Under the pieces are notes generated by a model. It did no database searches. It was not told the DNA's origin and saw only the letters and a list, made by a program, of their open reading frames with translations. From Chlorokybus atmophyticus (Eukaryota > Streptophyta > Chlorokybophyceae > Chlorokybales > Chlorokybaceae), in the NCBI GenBank assembly GCA_009103225.1, contig RHPI01002533.1:299836-363835 (forward strand): DNA of 64,000 nucleotides, read 5' to 3'. The translations under genes and the position numbers were made by a program. Positions 47,654-60,088 of the stretch are shown here, piece by piece (within the stretch, counting starts at the first letter, position 1; every line of letters begins with the position of its first letter).

Positions 47654-49731
47654 ATGCAGACCAATCTCGGGGAGTCTCCTACATGGGACGGCAATGCGGG
47701 CGTGCTGTACTTTATAGACATCAATGGCAAGCGCATGCACGCATGGCGACCTGCGGACGGGAAGCACACAAGCGCTCAGCAAGAGAAGATGGTCGGCACC
47801 GTCGTGCCCGCGGCAAAGGGAGGTGTTGTTGCAGCGTTTGAGGTGAGCCCAACCTTGCACGGGGCATTCGAGCAGTGCCACACTTTGCAAGTACCTTGTT
47901 GCATGTTGCATCTCGTTTGTGGCATGAGTTCAGGCTGCACGTCGTATGGCTTGCTCGCAGATGTGGTCAACCCTTCTGGTCAGTACGGTTCAAACACCCT
48001 TTTCGTGTTCTTGCTACGATAGGATACAGTTGAGGCGCTCGATTTCAGCATTGACTCGCCAAGCGGCAACAGCAGCAACACGGTCATTGCATCACTGCCG
48101 ACCAGGCCGGTCGCTGATGGCAGGTTTCGGTTCAACGACGGCAAGTGCGATCCTGAGGTGTGTTAGTTTACGATTTCTTGCAAGAGAAGCAACAGCTTCC
48201 ATTGCAACTGCCACTGTTCCTTGCAGCTTGTTACTTGAGCTACTGCAACTACTGTTTCGTACTGGTCGAGGCTGATTACCAATGGAAGCAATCACTATGT
48301 TTCACTTGTGCAGTTGATGCTGCTACCGCTTGCTACAGTAGTATTTGTTGTCACTAACACATATGCAGGGGCGGTTATGGGCAGGAGTGATGAACTTGTC
48401 TTGGAGGTCTCCAACTGAGGCAAAGGGCAAGTTCTACCGCTTGGACCCTGCAGAAAAGGACGCCAACGGAAGCTACCAGTTGAACGAGGTGCTGAGCGAA
48501 GTCAACCTTTCCAACGGGATGACATGGACTGCGGATGGAAGACAAATGTACTACATCGACTCTGCAACACAGGTTGGAACGTTATTGAACTAGGGTGTGC
48601 ATGCAAGGTCTGCAAGGAATGTGGTTCGGCCTGAACCACAACACGCTTGCACGCATGCGAGCATGTAGCTTTCAACACTTACATCTGCATGAGCTGTAAA
48701 GGTTGATATGGCCTGCAGGCGGTTGACGTGTTTGACTTTGATGCGGAGGCTGGGAAGTTGAGCAACCGCAAGACGGTTGTGCGTATCCCAGAATCTGATG
48801 GTACGCTTTGTTTGCTCACAGCTGTTCACACGAAGAAGCTCTGCTTGCAGACCATTGAGAATGCAAGCGCTGAAGCTGCACTCTCAACCGTCTGTGTTAA
48901 TCGCGTCTGGCATGTGCAGAGAAACAAGAGTAGAGTTTTATTACTCTACGCAACAAGCGTACAGTAACTGTACGCTTGTTACGTAGAGTAACAAAACTCT
49001 ACGCAACAAGCGTAGAGTTTTGTTACTGCTGCTGGTATGGCTGTGCTTCCCCCCCAGCATGCCTTGGTGCAGGCCTACCGGATGGCATGACCATTGATGC
49101 CAGTGGCAACCTGTGGGTGGCGTTGGGCGAGTCGGGTGCCGTCTTCCAGTACGATCCGTCCACTGGTCAGCAGGTACTGTCAACAAGCATAGCGTGCTAC
49201 ACGCACCCATGTACAGATGTACATGGAGTGGTTATCACTGTCAACATGGACCAGCTGCTTGGTGGGCTGCATCGAGTTGCGGTTATTACGTTCAATCACA
49301 GCAAGTTTTGTATGTACCGGCTTGTTTTGCATTCAATTAACCAAGCTGAGATGATTGCTCAAGACACGACAGCTGCTGCCCAATGTTGCTCGACTCTTAC
49401 TGTTGCTGCGACTGCATGCAACATTCATCGGTCTCGCGCTTGAGATTATTGATGCGGGTTTGTGCAGGTCATGCGCGTGCCCATACCGGTAAAACGGTTA
49501 ACCGCATGTACCTTTGGAGGCGAGAATCTGGGCGAGTTGTACGTGACCACACGTGAAGAAAAGCGGGACGGTATATTGTTGTGTTCTGATGCCTATGTGC
49601 AGGTTCATAATAGATCTCGCAATGTACTCAGCGGGCATGCATGCACAGATGGCAAGCCATTTGGTGCACTCTGGAGTGTGCGCGTGCCGGGAGTTCGAGG
49701 GCTGCATGCAGCTTACAGCTTTGCTGGCTGA
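47654..49731 (+). CDS. regucalcin/SMP-30 family lactonase-like protein
   Basis: Six-bladed beta-propeller of the SMP-30/gluconolactonase family, whose members hydrolyse sugar lactones using a bound divalent metal, usually in the cytosol. Exons: 47654-47842, 48023-48157, 48369-48572, 48719-48800, 49073-49173, 49468-49570 and 49649-49731, all in phase, about 298 residues. The start has LGESPTWDGNAGVLYFID with the metal-binding Glu. RFNDGKCDPEGRLWAGVM carries the conserved Asn-Asp region. NLSNGMTWTADGRQMYYID supplies the metal-binding Asn. LPDGMTIDASGNLWVAL carries the conserved Asp. It ends VRVPGVRGLHAAYSFAG. Human regucalcin has 299 residues; about ten residues before LGES appear short here, so an upstream exon may exist. 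Confidence 0.9.
48942..49019. repeat. intronic hairpins built from one 18-mer
   Basis: In intron 4 of the SMP-30 gene, 48942-48990 folds as a near-perfect inverted repeat around acaagcgtacagt/actgtacgcttgt. The word ctctacgcaacaagcgta recurs at 48999 and there forms ctctacgc-aacaa-gcgtagag. Confidence 0.92.
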
Positions 49732-50148
49732 AAGCTGCCTGCGTGTCTTGGGTGCTTGGCTGGCTCCCAGCCAACACACTGATACATGCATTTGGTAGCA
49801 GCAGCTGCTTTAGGACGGCAGGGGATACATGTCATGGCATAGTCGTCATGTTGGACCAAATTGTGTCAGATTGTAGGCTGGGTATGACGTCGGATTGTTC
49901 GTAGCTGTATAGCGAGTGTTGCACAGGGTTAGGTGTTGGTAAACAGCAGCTAGTTGCCATTGTGCCATGCGGTGTCCGCAATAGCAAGTAAAGTGGTTGA
50001 GATGTAAGACTGGTTGGCGGGTATGGCAGGCTGAGCCGTGTGGTTTGTCCTGCATGTGATGGCATGCATTTGCAGACTGGCCACGTACAGATTGCTGGTA
50101 CATGCGCATCCAACATCAACTCGCCTGCACACCGACACCACAACAATG
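49732..50148. other. convergent 3' region
   Basis: Lies between the stop codons of the SMP-30 gene (+) and the NFKBIL1 gene (-). It should hold the 3' UTRs. No further gene is seen. Confidence 0.4.
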
Positions 50149-52373
50149 CTATGGTCTGTGTTTGGCCAGTGATGTGTACAGTCCATGCAGCATCTGCGAG
50201 GTGACGTTCACGCGTGCCAGCACCGCCTCGTGATCCCTGCGGTCCAGCCTTGACCCAAACTTCTGCATAAACTTGTCTGCAACCATCATGAGTCAAAACT
50301 CGCACTTAGCCAATAGCAGATGAAAGAACAACACGATTGCTGCCAGCTCTCACCAGGGTGCCATCTCAGTATCTCTCTGCGCACGGCAGCGCGCTTCTCG
50401 TCCTCTTTCACGCCACGCAGCACCACACGCTCCAGCTCATCCGGGGCCGCCGGCGGGAATGGCACTTCCGCCACGCGCACGCCGTAGTTGCAGGAGGACG
50501 CGAAGGTCTCCCATGACGCTGCGTATGCCGTTGCCGCCGCTGTGAAGGCCGTAATCACTGCAGCGAAGCTTCAAACCAACTTATGTGGTAACGTTTCAAC
50601 CATGTCACGAGCGCATACCTGTTGAAGCTTTGGCGGCAAGGCGAGCACGTCTAGCTTCATCCTTGGCTTGCTCTTCCAACAGTATCTGCAAATCAACATG
50701 GCAGCTGAATGCATACGGCCTTAGCAGGTAGACTTATCGTATCAACCTTAGCTGAATGGACATTTACAACACTACATACCTTTTGCGCTGCAGCGTTATC
50801 TGTTTTCGGCCGCTTCTTCTCTGCACTGAATGGCCGAGCGCGCTTGGCCTCCTGCTGTTTCCGCAACATGCCGTTCCAAATCTCCTGCAATGAATCAACC
50901 ACACAGCATTCACAAACACACCATCAACATGGTACCAATGTACCCAACATCAACACACATTCCCACCCACCTGACGCCACTCATCTTCACTGAACGGTGC
51001 CGGCACGCGCTCTTGCTGCTGCTCCTCGCTCTCCCCGTAACCCGCAAAGTACCCGCCATCCGCGTCTTCAAAACCAACCTCACGTGCGATGCGCTCTTCC
51101 CACGTTGGTCCGCGCCCCAGCTTCGCTGCTGTAGCAGCCCTGGCCTGGAGACAGCATAGCAACATTGCAACGCTACACACACATGTTGAGTTTGTGTATG
51201 AATTTGAGAGGAGCAGGGGGACCACATACTTGTTGTATGCAGACGTACTTGTTGGAGTGCCTGAGCCACTAAGTGCGCGGGTGTCACGCCGTCGATGTTC
51301 TCGGCATTAATATCGCCGCCGGCATCGCGCAACAGCTGCAGTAACTCCACGGACTGAACATGGACACTCGCGTAAGCATACTCAATTCCACTGGGTGAGA
51401 GATGCAACACATGTCAATGCGTGTGGCTTGCCTTTAGCCTGGCGGCGGCATGCAGCGGGGTGCCAAGCTTGTCGTCGATGGCGTCCGGGTCGGCCCCGTG
51501 TGCGAGGAGCTCAGCCACCACATCGGCCGCGCGCGCCTCCACTGCGTGCCGAAGAGGCGTGAAGTAGTGCGTGTCCACGCAGTCGATGTCGACTGCGCAC
51601 ACATGCACACACAGAGATGAGCAGAACAGCGGAGAATACTACACGAGTGCATGCACTGGTTGAGCGCAGATGTGGTCGTTGTTTGTGCATATTGCTTTGA
51701 CATGATCAAGAACACCTGTGTGCTGTGTCGCATGGACTTTGGTAGACAACGCACTTAGGCTCTGAATGATTGTAGACGAACCAGTTTAGCTTGAAACCTA
51801 AGAAGAGCTGTCTTGCTAGTGAATTGTGCCCTACATGGAAGCATGAACCCTCTTGTCCTTGTGCTTTCTGCTGTGCATGTCAAGGAGAAATGGAGTTGTG
51901 GAGTCAACACACGCATGCTTACTGTTCTCCTCCTCCCTTTTTCTCTTCTGCCTCTTCCTCTTCCGCCTGCGCGCCTCCTCGCGCTCGCTGTCGTCCTCGC
52001 TGCCATCATTGCTGACGCGGTCGTCTCCGCTGCTACCGCTGCTGCCGCTCCTGCCGCCGCCTTTCCTCAACAGCCGCCGCACCTTCTTCAAGCTGCCCAA
52101 GGCTGCAGCCTGAACTACAAGACCAGGCCAGGCCAGGGGAGGCCAAGCCAAGCCAGGTAAGACTCGAGCACAAGCACGGACCAAACCACAACGGACCAGA
52201 CTAGACCAGGCTAGATCAAGAAGAATCTGTACAATTATGTCAACGTTTTTCTCCATGCACACCTCGTGCGTGCGTGCGTGCGTGCGTGCGAGCGTGTGTG
52301 TGTGTGTGTGTGTGTGGCTCGCCTGAAGAAGCTTACGCTCGTATCGCCGCCGCCGCCGGGCGCTGATAGCCAT
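50149..52373 (-). CDS. NFKBIL1: NFKBIL1-like ankyrin-repeat protein
   Basis: Homologue of NF-kappa-B inhibitor-like protein 1, a nuclear ankyrin protein linked in animals to signalling and RNA processing. Nine in-phase exons: 52373-52337, 52114-51923, 51592-51432, 51353-51249, 51144-50971, 50884-50780, 50685-50619, 50557-50354 and 50276-50149, giving 390 residues (human 381). The basic start MAISARRRRRYER is followed by LQAAALGSLKKVRRLL, an acidic/Arg-rich insert, then ankyrin repeats (TPLRHAVEARAADVVAELL, GTPLHAAARLK, GVTPAHLVAQAL). The charged middle and the C-terminal REILRWHPDKFMQKFG match the family's conserved RWHPDRF end. Intron 3 starts with GC (AAG/gcaagc), with no GT nearby. In a plant-lineage cell there is no NF-kappa-B, so the animal name does not describe its role. 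Confidence 0.92.
52260..52316. repeat. (TGCG)n/(TG)n microsatellite
   Basis: tgcgtgcgtgcg passing into tgtgtgtgtg, inside intron 1 of the NFKBIL1-like gene. Confidence 0.95.
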
Positions 52374-54658
52374 CCCGGCATCAATTGACCTGCCTACCTC
52401 CCAACCAGATCAAGCCGCAGTGTGTCTTCGTGTGCCAGTGACAGTGCGCTCATACCACCGCTGCTCACCTGACTGCGAGCTGATGCCTCAGAGCTACGCA
52501 AAGCACGCGCCCACACACTCTTTACGTCGTGCTGTCAACACACGGACGCGCTCCACACCCCTCCCACCCGCCTTGCCTTGCTGCTGCTGCGTTGCTCCTG
52601 TTGCTGTTGTACGAGTAACTAACCGCAAGCATCTGTTGCTACAGGTTTGCGCTTTGACTGCCTTGTCACCTTGCCCCTTCGCCCCATTCGCATGCACTTA
52701 GTAGTCACATAGCTAGTGCGTATGCCCTTGCTGGAATACAGTCCTACCCTGCTTGTGCTTGTGTTTTGCCGTGGTGCTATGCTGGTTGCTTTGCATCAGC
52801 CTCTCAGATAAGCCTAGACACATGTGTAGCGGGGCGTGGTTCGCTTTGCATGTGTGACCTCATACAAGTTGGGTAGCATGCGAGAACACTGCGGCGTTGG
52901 TGACAAGAGCTGGGGCATACATGGTCCTTGCAGCATCCATCTGCTGAAGGGGTTGCATCCATGGTGTATGCTTATTGTTCATGCATGATCCTCACTTGTA
53001 TAGTATGCGTGCCTTGACCGGTCTTCTGCTCTCTGTGCTGTGCACATGCGCCTTTGCATTTGGCATGGTCTCTGTGCATAAGATGCGGAGGAATGCCGAG
53101 AATAAGCGGCGCATGCGTGTGTTTTGTGTCAACTCAACTCAAATCATGTACGTGGTAATGGTAGCATTAGCACATATCTATACACCAAGGCACACAGCGC
53201 GAGGGTTGACTATTCGGTGGGGCTTATTGTATATGCAGCAACACTGATGTGACTAGAGCAACTGAGCACACTACTACACATCACATCACCGCATGTAATG
53301 AAGCCAGCAAGCAGTGGTAGTGGTAGGGTTTGCAGCACATCAACGATTAGTTCTTAGTGGCAACAAGCAAGCAAGCAAATAAACTACAGAGTGGCAGTAG
53401 CGTGGTGCTGTGGCCCAACAGGAGCACGCCCACGCAAGCAGCAGCAGAGCAAGAGCAGCACCCCACCTGAAATGGCAGCGCCACAGTTAGAAACTTGCCA
53501 AAGCGGGAAAGTTCCGACTGTGGCCTCCGGAGTCTTAAGTCCCACGTTGTGTTGCGCGCGTGGGGGAAAATGCACTACATGCAGTCAGTTGGCACTTGCA
53601 ATGTGTTAGTCATGTCAGAAATTCGGCATTGCAATGAGTGAGTATAGGCAACTGCAAGCACCAGCAAGTTGAGGACGGGGTAGCATGCATTTGAGATAGG
53701 TGTTGCACGCAAGCATGCAGGGTGCATGAGCGCCGTACAGTGCAGGACAGTGAGGTGGGCAGCTCTAGTGTAGTGGTGGTGTTTAAGCAAACACCTGTCT
53801 CAAATGTGCTTGTATGCACAGTACGCTATGGCAGTCAGATTCGTGCATAAGCAGACTTTGTTGGTGTTGTAGGGCGCTTGTACATACAGCACTTACGAAT
53901 GCACTGCACAGGTAGTGCAAGAGTTGTGTTGCAAGCCAGCGATTGTGAAAATGCAACCTTTCAACTGAGTATCATGAGAGATTTGAGATGTGGTGTGTAA
54001 GAGTGTGCAGGATATGCTCGGGTGGTGAGCGCGTGGATGCTATGATTACTTTGTACATAGGTACGTATAGTTTGACGAATATGCCGTGAGATGTGGGGTG
54101 TATGTACATATGTACATGTACCTCTGTGAGGTGCTGCGTCAGCTCCGGTTGCGCGCCGACCAGTCCCACGTTCTGACCTTTTGACATGGAGGTCAACCTC
54201 ATTTGTCAGCTAGATGGTGTGCAGAGGCTCAAACTCTCAATCTTGCTGCCGTGAGAGCAATCAGAGCCTACGTACTCATTGAACTTGACTGCACAAGAAG
54301 GTGCAGTGATATTGCACAAAGGCATACACAATAGCATACTGCATACTCGCGTGCGTGTGTGCGTGCGAGCGTGTGTAGCCCGCATAAATTTTGCGAGTTG
54401 AAGCACGTCTTTTGCCAAACCACAGGGTGTATCTGACAGAACATGTTTCATCCACCCAACCACTTAGATACAGACTACACCTGTCCGTACTGTTACAAAA
54501 TTGCTGCTACTGCAGTCACTACATGGCAACCCAAACTGTTTAAGTGCTTGCAAACACTCAACCTGCTGGGACAAAACTGCTACTACAGTGATGCATGCAC
54601 GTGCTTCTCAGTGCATGAATGACTGTAAATGGAGCATGACCAGCAAGCCTTAACAGTC
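52374..54658. other. 2.3 kb without a supported gene
   Basis: Open frames are short and lack domains. One at 52984-53247 (+) has a hydrophobic start (LLLSVLCTCAFAFGM) but no other support. This region holds the promoter side of the NFKBIL1-like gene and the 3' side of the pyrophosphatase gene. Confidence 0.4.
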
Positions 54659-57600
54659 TCAACTGTCCAGGAACAGGGGCGCCATCACCAGAGTGATTGT
54701 CGCCAGCATCTTGATGAGCACATGCAAGGACGGGCCCGCGGTGTCCTTGAACGGGTCACCAACGGTGTCGCCGGTGATAGCGGCTTTGTGAGTCTCACTT
54801 CCCTTACCGCCGTGAGCGCCGCTTTCAATGTACTTCTTCGCGTTGTCCCATGCCCCGCCCGCCGTGTTGAGGAACAACGCCATGAGGATACCCGTTGCGG
54901 TGGCGAACATGAGCATGCTAGCCACAGCCTTGGCGCCGAGCAAGGTTTGACCCGTGTTGGCGCCGAGGATGCGGAAGAACACGCCCACAGCAATAGGGGA
55001 GAAGACGGCAAGCAGGCCCGGTCGAATCATCTCACGCAGAGCCGACTCGGCCACAATCGACACGCAGCGGGCATAGTCCGGCTTCTCCTGGTACGTCATG
55101 ATGCCCGGTCGCTCGATGAACTGCCTTCGCACCTCGTTTACGACCTCGCCGGCTGCGCGGCCGACGGCAACGCAGGCCCACGCACTGAACACAAACACCA
55201 TGCAGGCGCCGAGCAAGCCACCAATGAACACCTCCGGGACGGCGATGTCAACGCTGGTGAACGGGATGCCGGTAAAACTGGACACCTCATCCATGTATGC
55301 GCTGAACAGGAGGAAGGATGCCAAGGCGGCGGAACCAATGGAGTATCCTTTTGTTGTAGCCTTCGTGGTGTTACCGACGGCATCTAGCAGATCCGTGATC
55401 TCGCGCACGCTCTCAGGTTGTTGGCTCATCTCCACAATGCCTCCAGCATTGTCGGCAATGGGCCCGAACACGTCCATTGTCAGTACGTACGCTGCCGTGC
55501 TGAGCATGCCCATTGTAGCCACAGCGGTGCCAAACAAACCACCGGTTGGCTGGCCGGTCTCTGCATCCTTCAAACCTGAGGTTCTTCCAAGCCAATAAGC
55601 CGTAATGATTGCAGTGCTAATTACCAACACCGGCATGCCTGTGGACTCCATGCCGAGACCAACACCGGCGATAATGTTGGTGCCGTGTCCTGTACGGCTT
55701 ATGATCACTCACTGGAGGCAAAGCATGTGCGCAAGCAATGTCGCACGTCGTAGCAACAGCTCACTTGCGACAATATCAGTGCCTCAGTGCCTAGTGCATA
55801 CCTGTTGTACTAGCCTCGGCCAAGAGACGCACAGGCTTGTACTTGTAGTCAGTGTAGTACTGTGCGATCCATACAAAGAGGTACGCGGTGATGATGCCAA
55901 CGACCCCACAAAGAGCGAAATGAAACCAGGCTCCAGGGACATCCGGGACGGACAGCATCCAGTATGTTGACTGTCGCGTGTAACGCAGGTTGGTTACCCT
56001 TGTGGTGTGCAAATGCCGTTAACGCATTACACAGCATGTTACTTACTCCCATAAATGCTATAAAGGCCAGGATAAGAGTGACGGTGTAGCCTTGCGTGAG
56101 GATGGCCATGGGATCCTCCTTCGTTCTAGTTGACTTTCCGCGTACTGACAGGATGCCAGCGGCAGACACAATGAGGTCAAATGAATGAACCACGAGCGGG
56201 AAGAGGATGAAACCGCTAGGATCTGTTGACCAGAGTCAGGACTGACCAATGAACAATAGACAGTACAAAGTGGTCTTGTGGAACAACCTGCTGTGAGTGT
56301 CCATGCAAGCCGTTTGACAAATGCAAGACAACTGCGCTCAAGGTACGGACTAGTGCAGCGTACAAGAGGAGGGGTGGGACGCGTACCTTTGATGTTGCAT
56401 TTCTTGGCCATGGTGCCACCAAGAATCATGGCACTGATAATCTCAGCTGCAATGCTCTCAAACAAGTCGGCACCTCTTGCAGCACAGTCTCCGACGTTGT
56501 CACCAACCTGGCCACATGCTGACTGTCAGTCTGTTCAACACGGAAGCTGGCTGCCACTAGCGAGAATGACCATCAGCACCATTGAATCACCGTGCCCCCC
56601 CCCCACCCACCACACACCCCTCCCGCGCCTCCCGTTGTAATGCAGTTGCCATGTATACAAGCAAACATCTAAGACACTGATGTGAAAAAGCCAAGACTAC
56701 TTGTCTGCACGAACATACGCAGGTGCGAGAGCGCATATGCAGGGAACCCTCCGCAAAGTAGCATACCAAGTCGGCAATGACGGCAGGGTTGCGCGCATCA
56801 TCCTCAGGAATACCGGCCTCCACCTTGCCAACAAGGTCCGCCCCAACATCTGCTGCCTTTGTGTATATGCCGCCACCCAGCTGTGCAAAAAGCGCCACAA
56901 ACGATGCTCCAAACCCATAGCCAACTAGCAGCAATGGCACTGTGCACACAGCCACATGTATGATTTTGGCAAAGCACAAATCTGCGTCAAGACACAAACA
57001 GCAAGTTCAAACGCCAGCTCGTACCGTCTGTCATAGCGATGCCTTGACCCTTATCACTGCTGAAGTAAACAAAGAAAGTGGCGAAAAGAACAGCAACACC
57101 CAGCACGGTCAACGCCACAACCAGTATAGCTGAAAAGCCACCCGCGCGTAGAGCAATCTGCCAAGTTCATTGCAACAAGGTTAACTTACTATACACCTGT
57201 GACATTGGCATCAACGCGTAGGGCATCCTGCACATTTTCCCCCGGGCCCACGCTGGGGGGGGGGGGGAGGGGGGGACACATGCCTGCAGTGCTTCCCGTG
57301 CAGAGCGCCGAGCAGCAGCTGCAACGCGGACATTGGCGCGGACAGACACCCACATGCCAACATAGCCAGCAATTCCAGAACAAACTGCCCCGAGTGTAAA
57401 CGAGACAACAGTCATGTAAGCTAGTGTTGACCTGCAGTACCACACCACAAGTTGTCACCACCGCCAGCCTTACTTAGCAAGCTCATAAGCGCATGCAGGA
57501 GGATGAAAACTTTTGCTGCAGTGATCACAGGAGTCGCACCGCCTACCTGCTCAGCCCAGCTTCATCCTGTTCCTTGGTTGTTTTTCTGAACATGTATATG

Positions 57601-58748
57601 CCCAAAATAACCATGGCAAGCAAGACAGCCAGCTTCGAAATTGCTCCGTACTGTGTTCTGAAAAAACCCTCAGCGCCATCACGAATGGCATCAGATATCT
57701 GTTGAACATCCGCTGCTCAGTCAGCACAACAGCGCCCAAAGAAGCGTCAGAGAGCTACTTGTTGCAATGGTTACAGCCATGCTCACCTTAGTCATTTCCT
57801 GAGGACCCTCATCTTTCTCAAGCACCCACTGTGCCAGGTACATGGCAAAGCCAAAGCTAAGGACACACACTATAAAAACGAACATGATCACCGGAGAGCT
57901 TTGCAGGCCAATGTACAGCAGTCCAGCGCCGATAGTCAGCAGCAGAACATAATATAACCTCCTGTCCAAGCTTGCTAATGCTCGCAGTGGCTGGAGGATA
58001 GCAACAGAGTTTAGTCATGTTGCCCACTTGGTGCGATGCAGATAACTGTCCCGACCTCCTTACACACTGGATGCAATGCAGATAAACAAAACCATACCAC
58101 AACTGTCAACACGTGTAGAGCACATAGGACGCCCCAACAGAATGCCACGCTGCATGAGCCTGGCTAAGCCAAAAGAGAAACCTGTGTTGACTGAATGTAG
58201 TCACTCGTATGCACTTGCTACACGTATGCGACCACCATGCATGCAACCAACACCAATAAGTGATTAAATTTATGGAGTGTGCTGTTTGAACACAGTGCAT
58301 TGCATGCACTCATGCACAACTGCAAGATCCGTAATTCATGATCCGCCATGTCGGTGCATGCCACGCTTGATTATTCTATATGTATGCAGATGGCTATGCC
58401 ATGAGTACAATGCTGCCTGAAACCACTTATCTCGACAAACACAGCAATTGCAAACTGCACTGGGATCTGTGCTCAGTAGTATGGCTGAGGAAGCAGCGTC
58501 GTAGCATACTTGACACTCACCCCGTTCGATCGTGCCGCGCTGTACACTCTGCGCGGCGCAGAGCCCGCATACATAGGCTTGCGCTCTCCGCCCTCCATGT
58601 CCTTGAGGTCGTCATCCATGGCGATTGCCACCGGCGTTCCGTTGCTGCTGGTGTTGCGACGCTGGACGGCGAGCTCTCCGGCACCTGTCCCCAGCGTTGG
58701 CAGATCTGCCGCACTTCCTACGTGCCGCAGGATGGGCTGAGCCGACAT
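54659..58748 (-). CDS. AVP2: K+-insensitive H+-translocating pyrophosphatase (AVP2 type)
   Basis: Membrane proton pump driven by pyrophosphate hydrolysis; plant AVP2 homologues sit in Golgi-related membranes. Ten in-phase exons: 58748-58521, 57990-57787, 57698-57547, 57431-57284, 57157-57025, 56939-56767, 56507-56387, 56222-56047, 55970-55802 and 55689-54659, giving 844 residues. Residues about 319-329 hold the pyrophosphate-binding signature [11 protein letters not shown], followed by [16 protein letters not shown] and [27 protein letters not shown] (about 607-616) has Lys where K+-dependent pumps have Ala, which marks the K+-independent class. The C-terminus carries [14 protein letters not shown]. 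Near-continuous similarity to plant AVP2 covers all but the first 70 residues, which are a hydrophilic extension. Intron 4 starts with GC (CAG/gcatgt) and contains a long G/C run. ATG at 58748 is the first in frame. Confidence 0.96.
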
Positions 58749-59288
58749 TGAGCTAGGAGGCTCAGCACCACCTTGCCACCACAGTTATGTGCGACCACGT
58801 AGGGAACAATGCGCTTTGTCACAGTGAAAACCCACACGAAACAGTTACGTTGCCCGCATGCCGGGGCAATGTAATGTAACTTCACGGCACAGCTGTCACT
58901 TGAAGGGTAAAACGTTGCAGCACCACGAACACGTACAAAGCCACACACCAGGTGCTTGTAATTCACTCTTTTGCGCGTTCCAGTTGCGGAGACGAGCCTT
59001 GCTTGCTACAGCAGATGGCTTGAAGCAGAGCTATCCACTAAGAAGCGGCGGAGGTGGAGGCGGCGGAGGCGTTGTTCAGCATGTCCACCATGCTACATTG
59101 CCCCACACAGCTGACCGGCCGTTAGCATGGGATATCGACACTGGGCAACAAGCCTACGCAGCGTCACACGCTCCTTGCGCCAACGGCCGAACTTCCGTCG
59201 GTCTGCGATGATGCGTTTTGCCCGTCTGCGCAAGGGACTGTGCCTGCCGCTGCTGCGCGTCGCGGACTCCATTGCGGTTTACTGCAAG
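58749..59288. other. upstream region of the pyrophosphatase gene
   Basis: Probable promoter and 5' UTR. A gcggcggaggtggaggcggc simple stretch lies near 59045. No gene is recognised. Confidence 0.4.
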
Positions 59289-59290
59289 TA

Positions 59291-60086
59291 GGGTAAATCG
59301 CCCAAACTTCGTGGGTTTTTTCGGTTTTAAGGTTTTTGTAAGAGCTATTGTGACTTTCCGGCGGTGATGTATATATGTTCTTTCTTGTAGTTAAAAGTAT
59401 TATCTATAAATCGGTAATGTTTGCAGACTATCTGCACCAGTGACGCGTTGTCGGCAGCGCCAAAGTTGGGTGTTTTAGGGCTACCCTAAAACGGAGTTCG
59501 CCCTAACTTCGTAACAGAATGGCCATTTCTCAAGCTATTTGACTGCCGTTGTAGGGTAGGAAGTGGTGTGCTTTTGGGCAGTAAGACCGGCGATGGTCTT
59601 CCCCAGCAACAACAAGGCCGTCACCAACTTTACGGCCGCTCAAACTTGGTATAGCGATGATACCGTATGGTGCCCATGGCCCTGGATGTGGGCCTTAGAG
59701 GGCCTTATAGGGGAGAACCACTATAACGTCAATAACTTATAGCTTGCCGCGGCAAATGGCATGGAACCCCAAAACTTAGTTTTACATGATATACGCTTCT
59801 TGCTACGTTTTACCTCACTCGTTTTTTTGAAGAGTTACAAAAGTTATGAGCTAAATAAGCGTTTTAAAATTAAGGGTCGAAAGTAATTAATTTATGTATA
59901 TTCAATAAATACTAGCGCAATACATACTTAATGAGACAAGGCGGTTTTTGGTTTGTTGGAGAGCTCCCAATTACATACAGATCCTCCCAAAGTTTCAAGC
60001 CAATCAGACTTAAGATGTGCCTAATAGCGCACGCAAAGTGACATATACGAAATTAGGTGCGTTTACGAAGTTGGGGCGATTTACCC
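59291..60086. mobile_element. MITE-like non-autonomous element, TA target duplication
   Basis: The left end GGGTAAATCGCCCAAACTTC and the reverse complement of the right end GGGTAAATCGCCCCAACTTC match over about 22 bases with one difference. TA flanks both ends (59289-59290 and 60087-60088). The 796 bp interior is AT-rich without an open frame and contains a small hairpin gttttagggctaccctaaaac at 59472-59492 and an inner copy of cgccctaacttcgta. The TA duplication suggests mobilisation by a Tc1/mariner/pogo-type transposase. Confidence 0.82.
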
Positions 60087-60088
60087 TA

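Noticed and set aside
52984-53247. Possible small secreted or membrane peptide
   Set aside because: One hydrophobic stretch only. No conserved motif or exon structure, and several such frames are expected by chance.
54629-55387. 252-codon plus-strand open frame
   Set aside because: It is the antisense shadow of the last pyrophosphatase exon, whose minus-strand reading has full homology.
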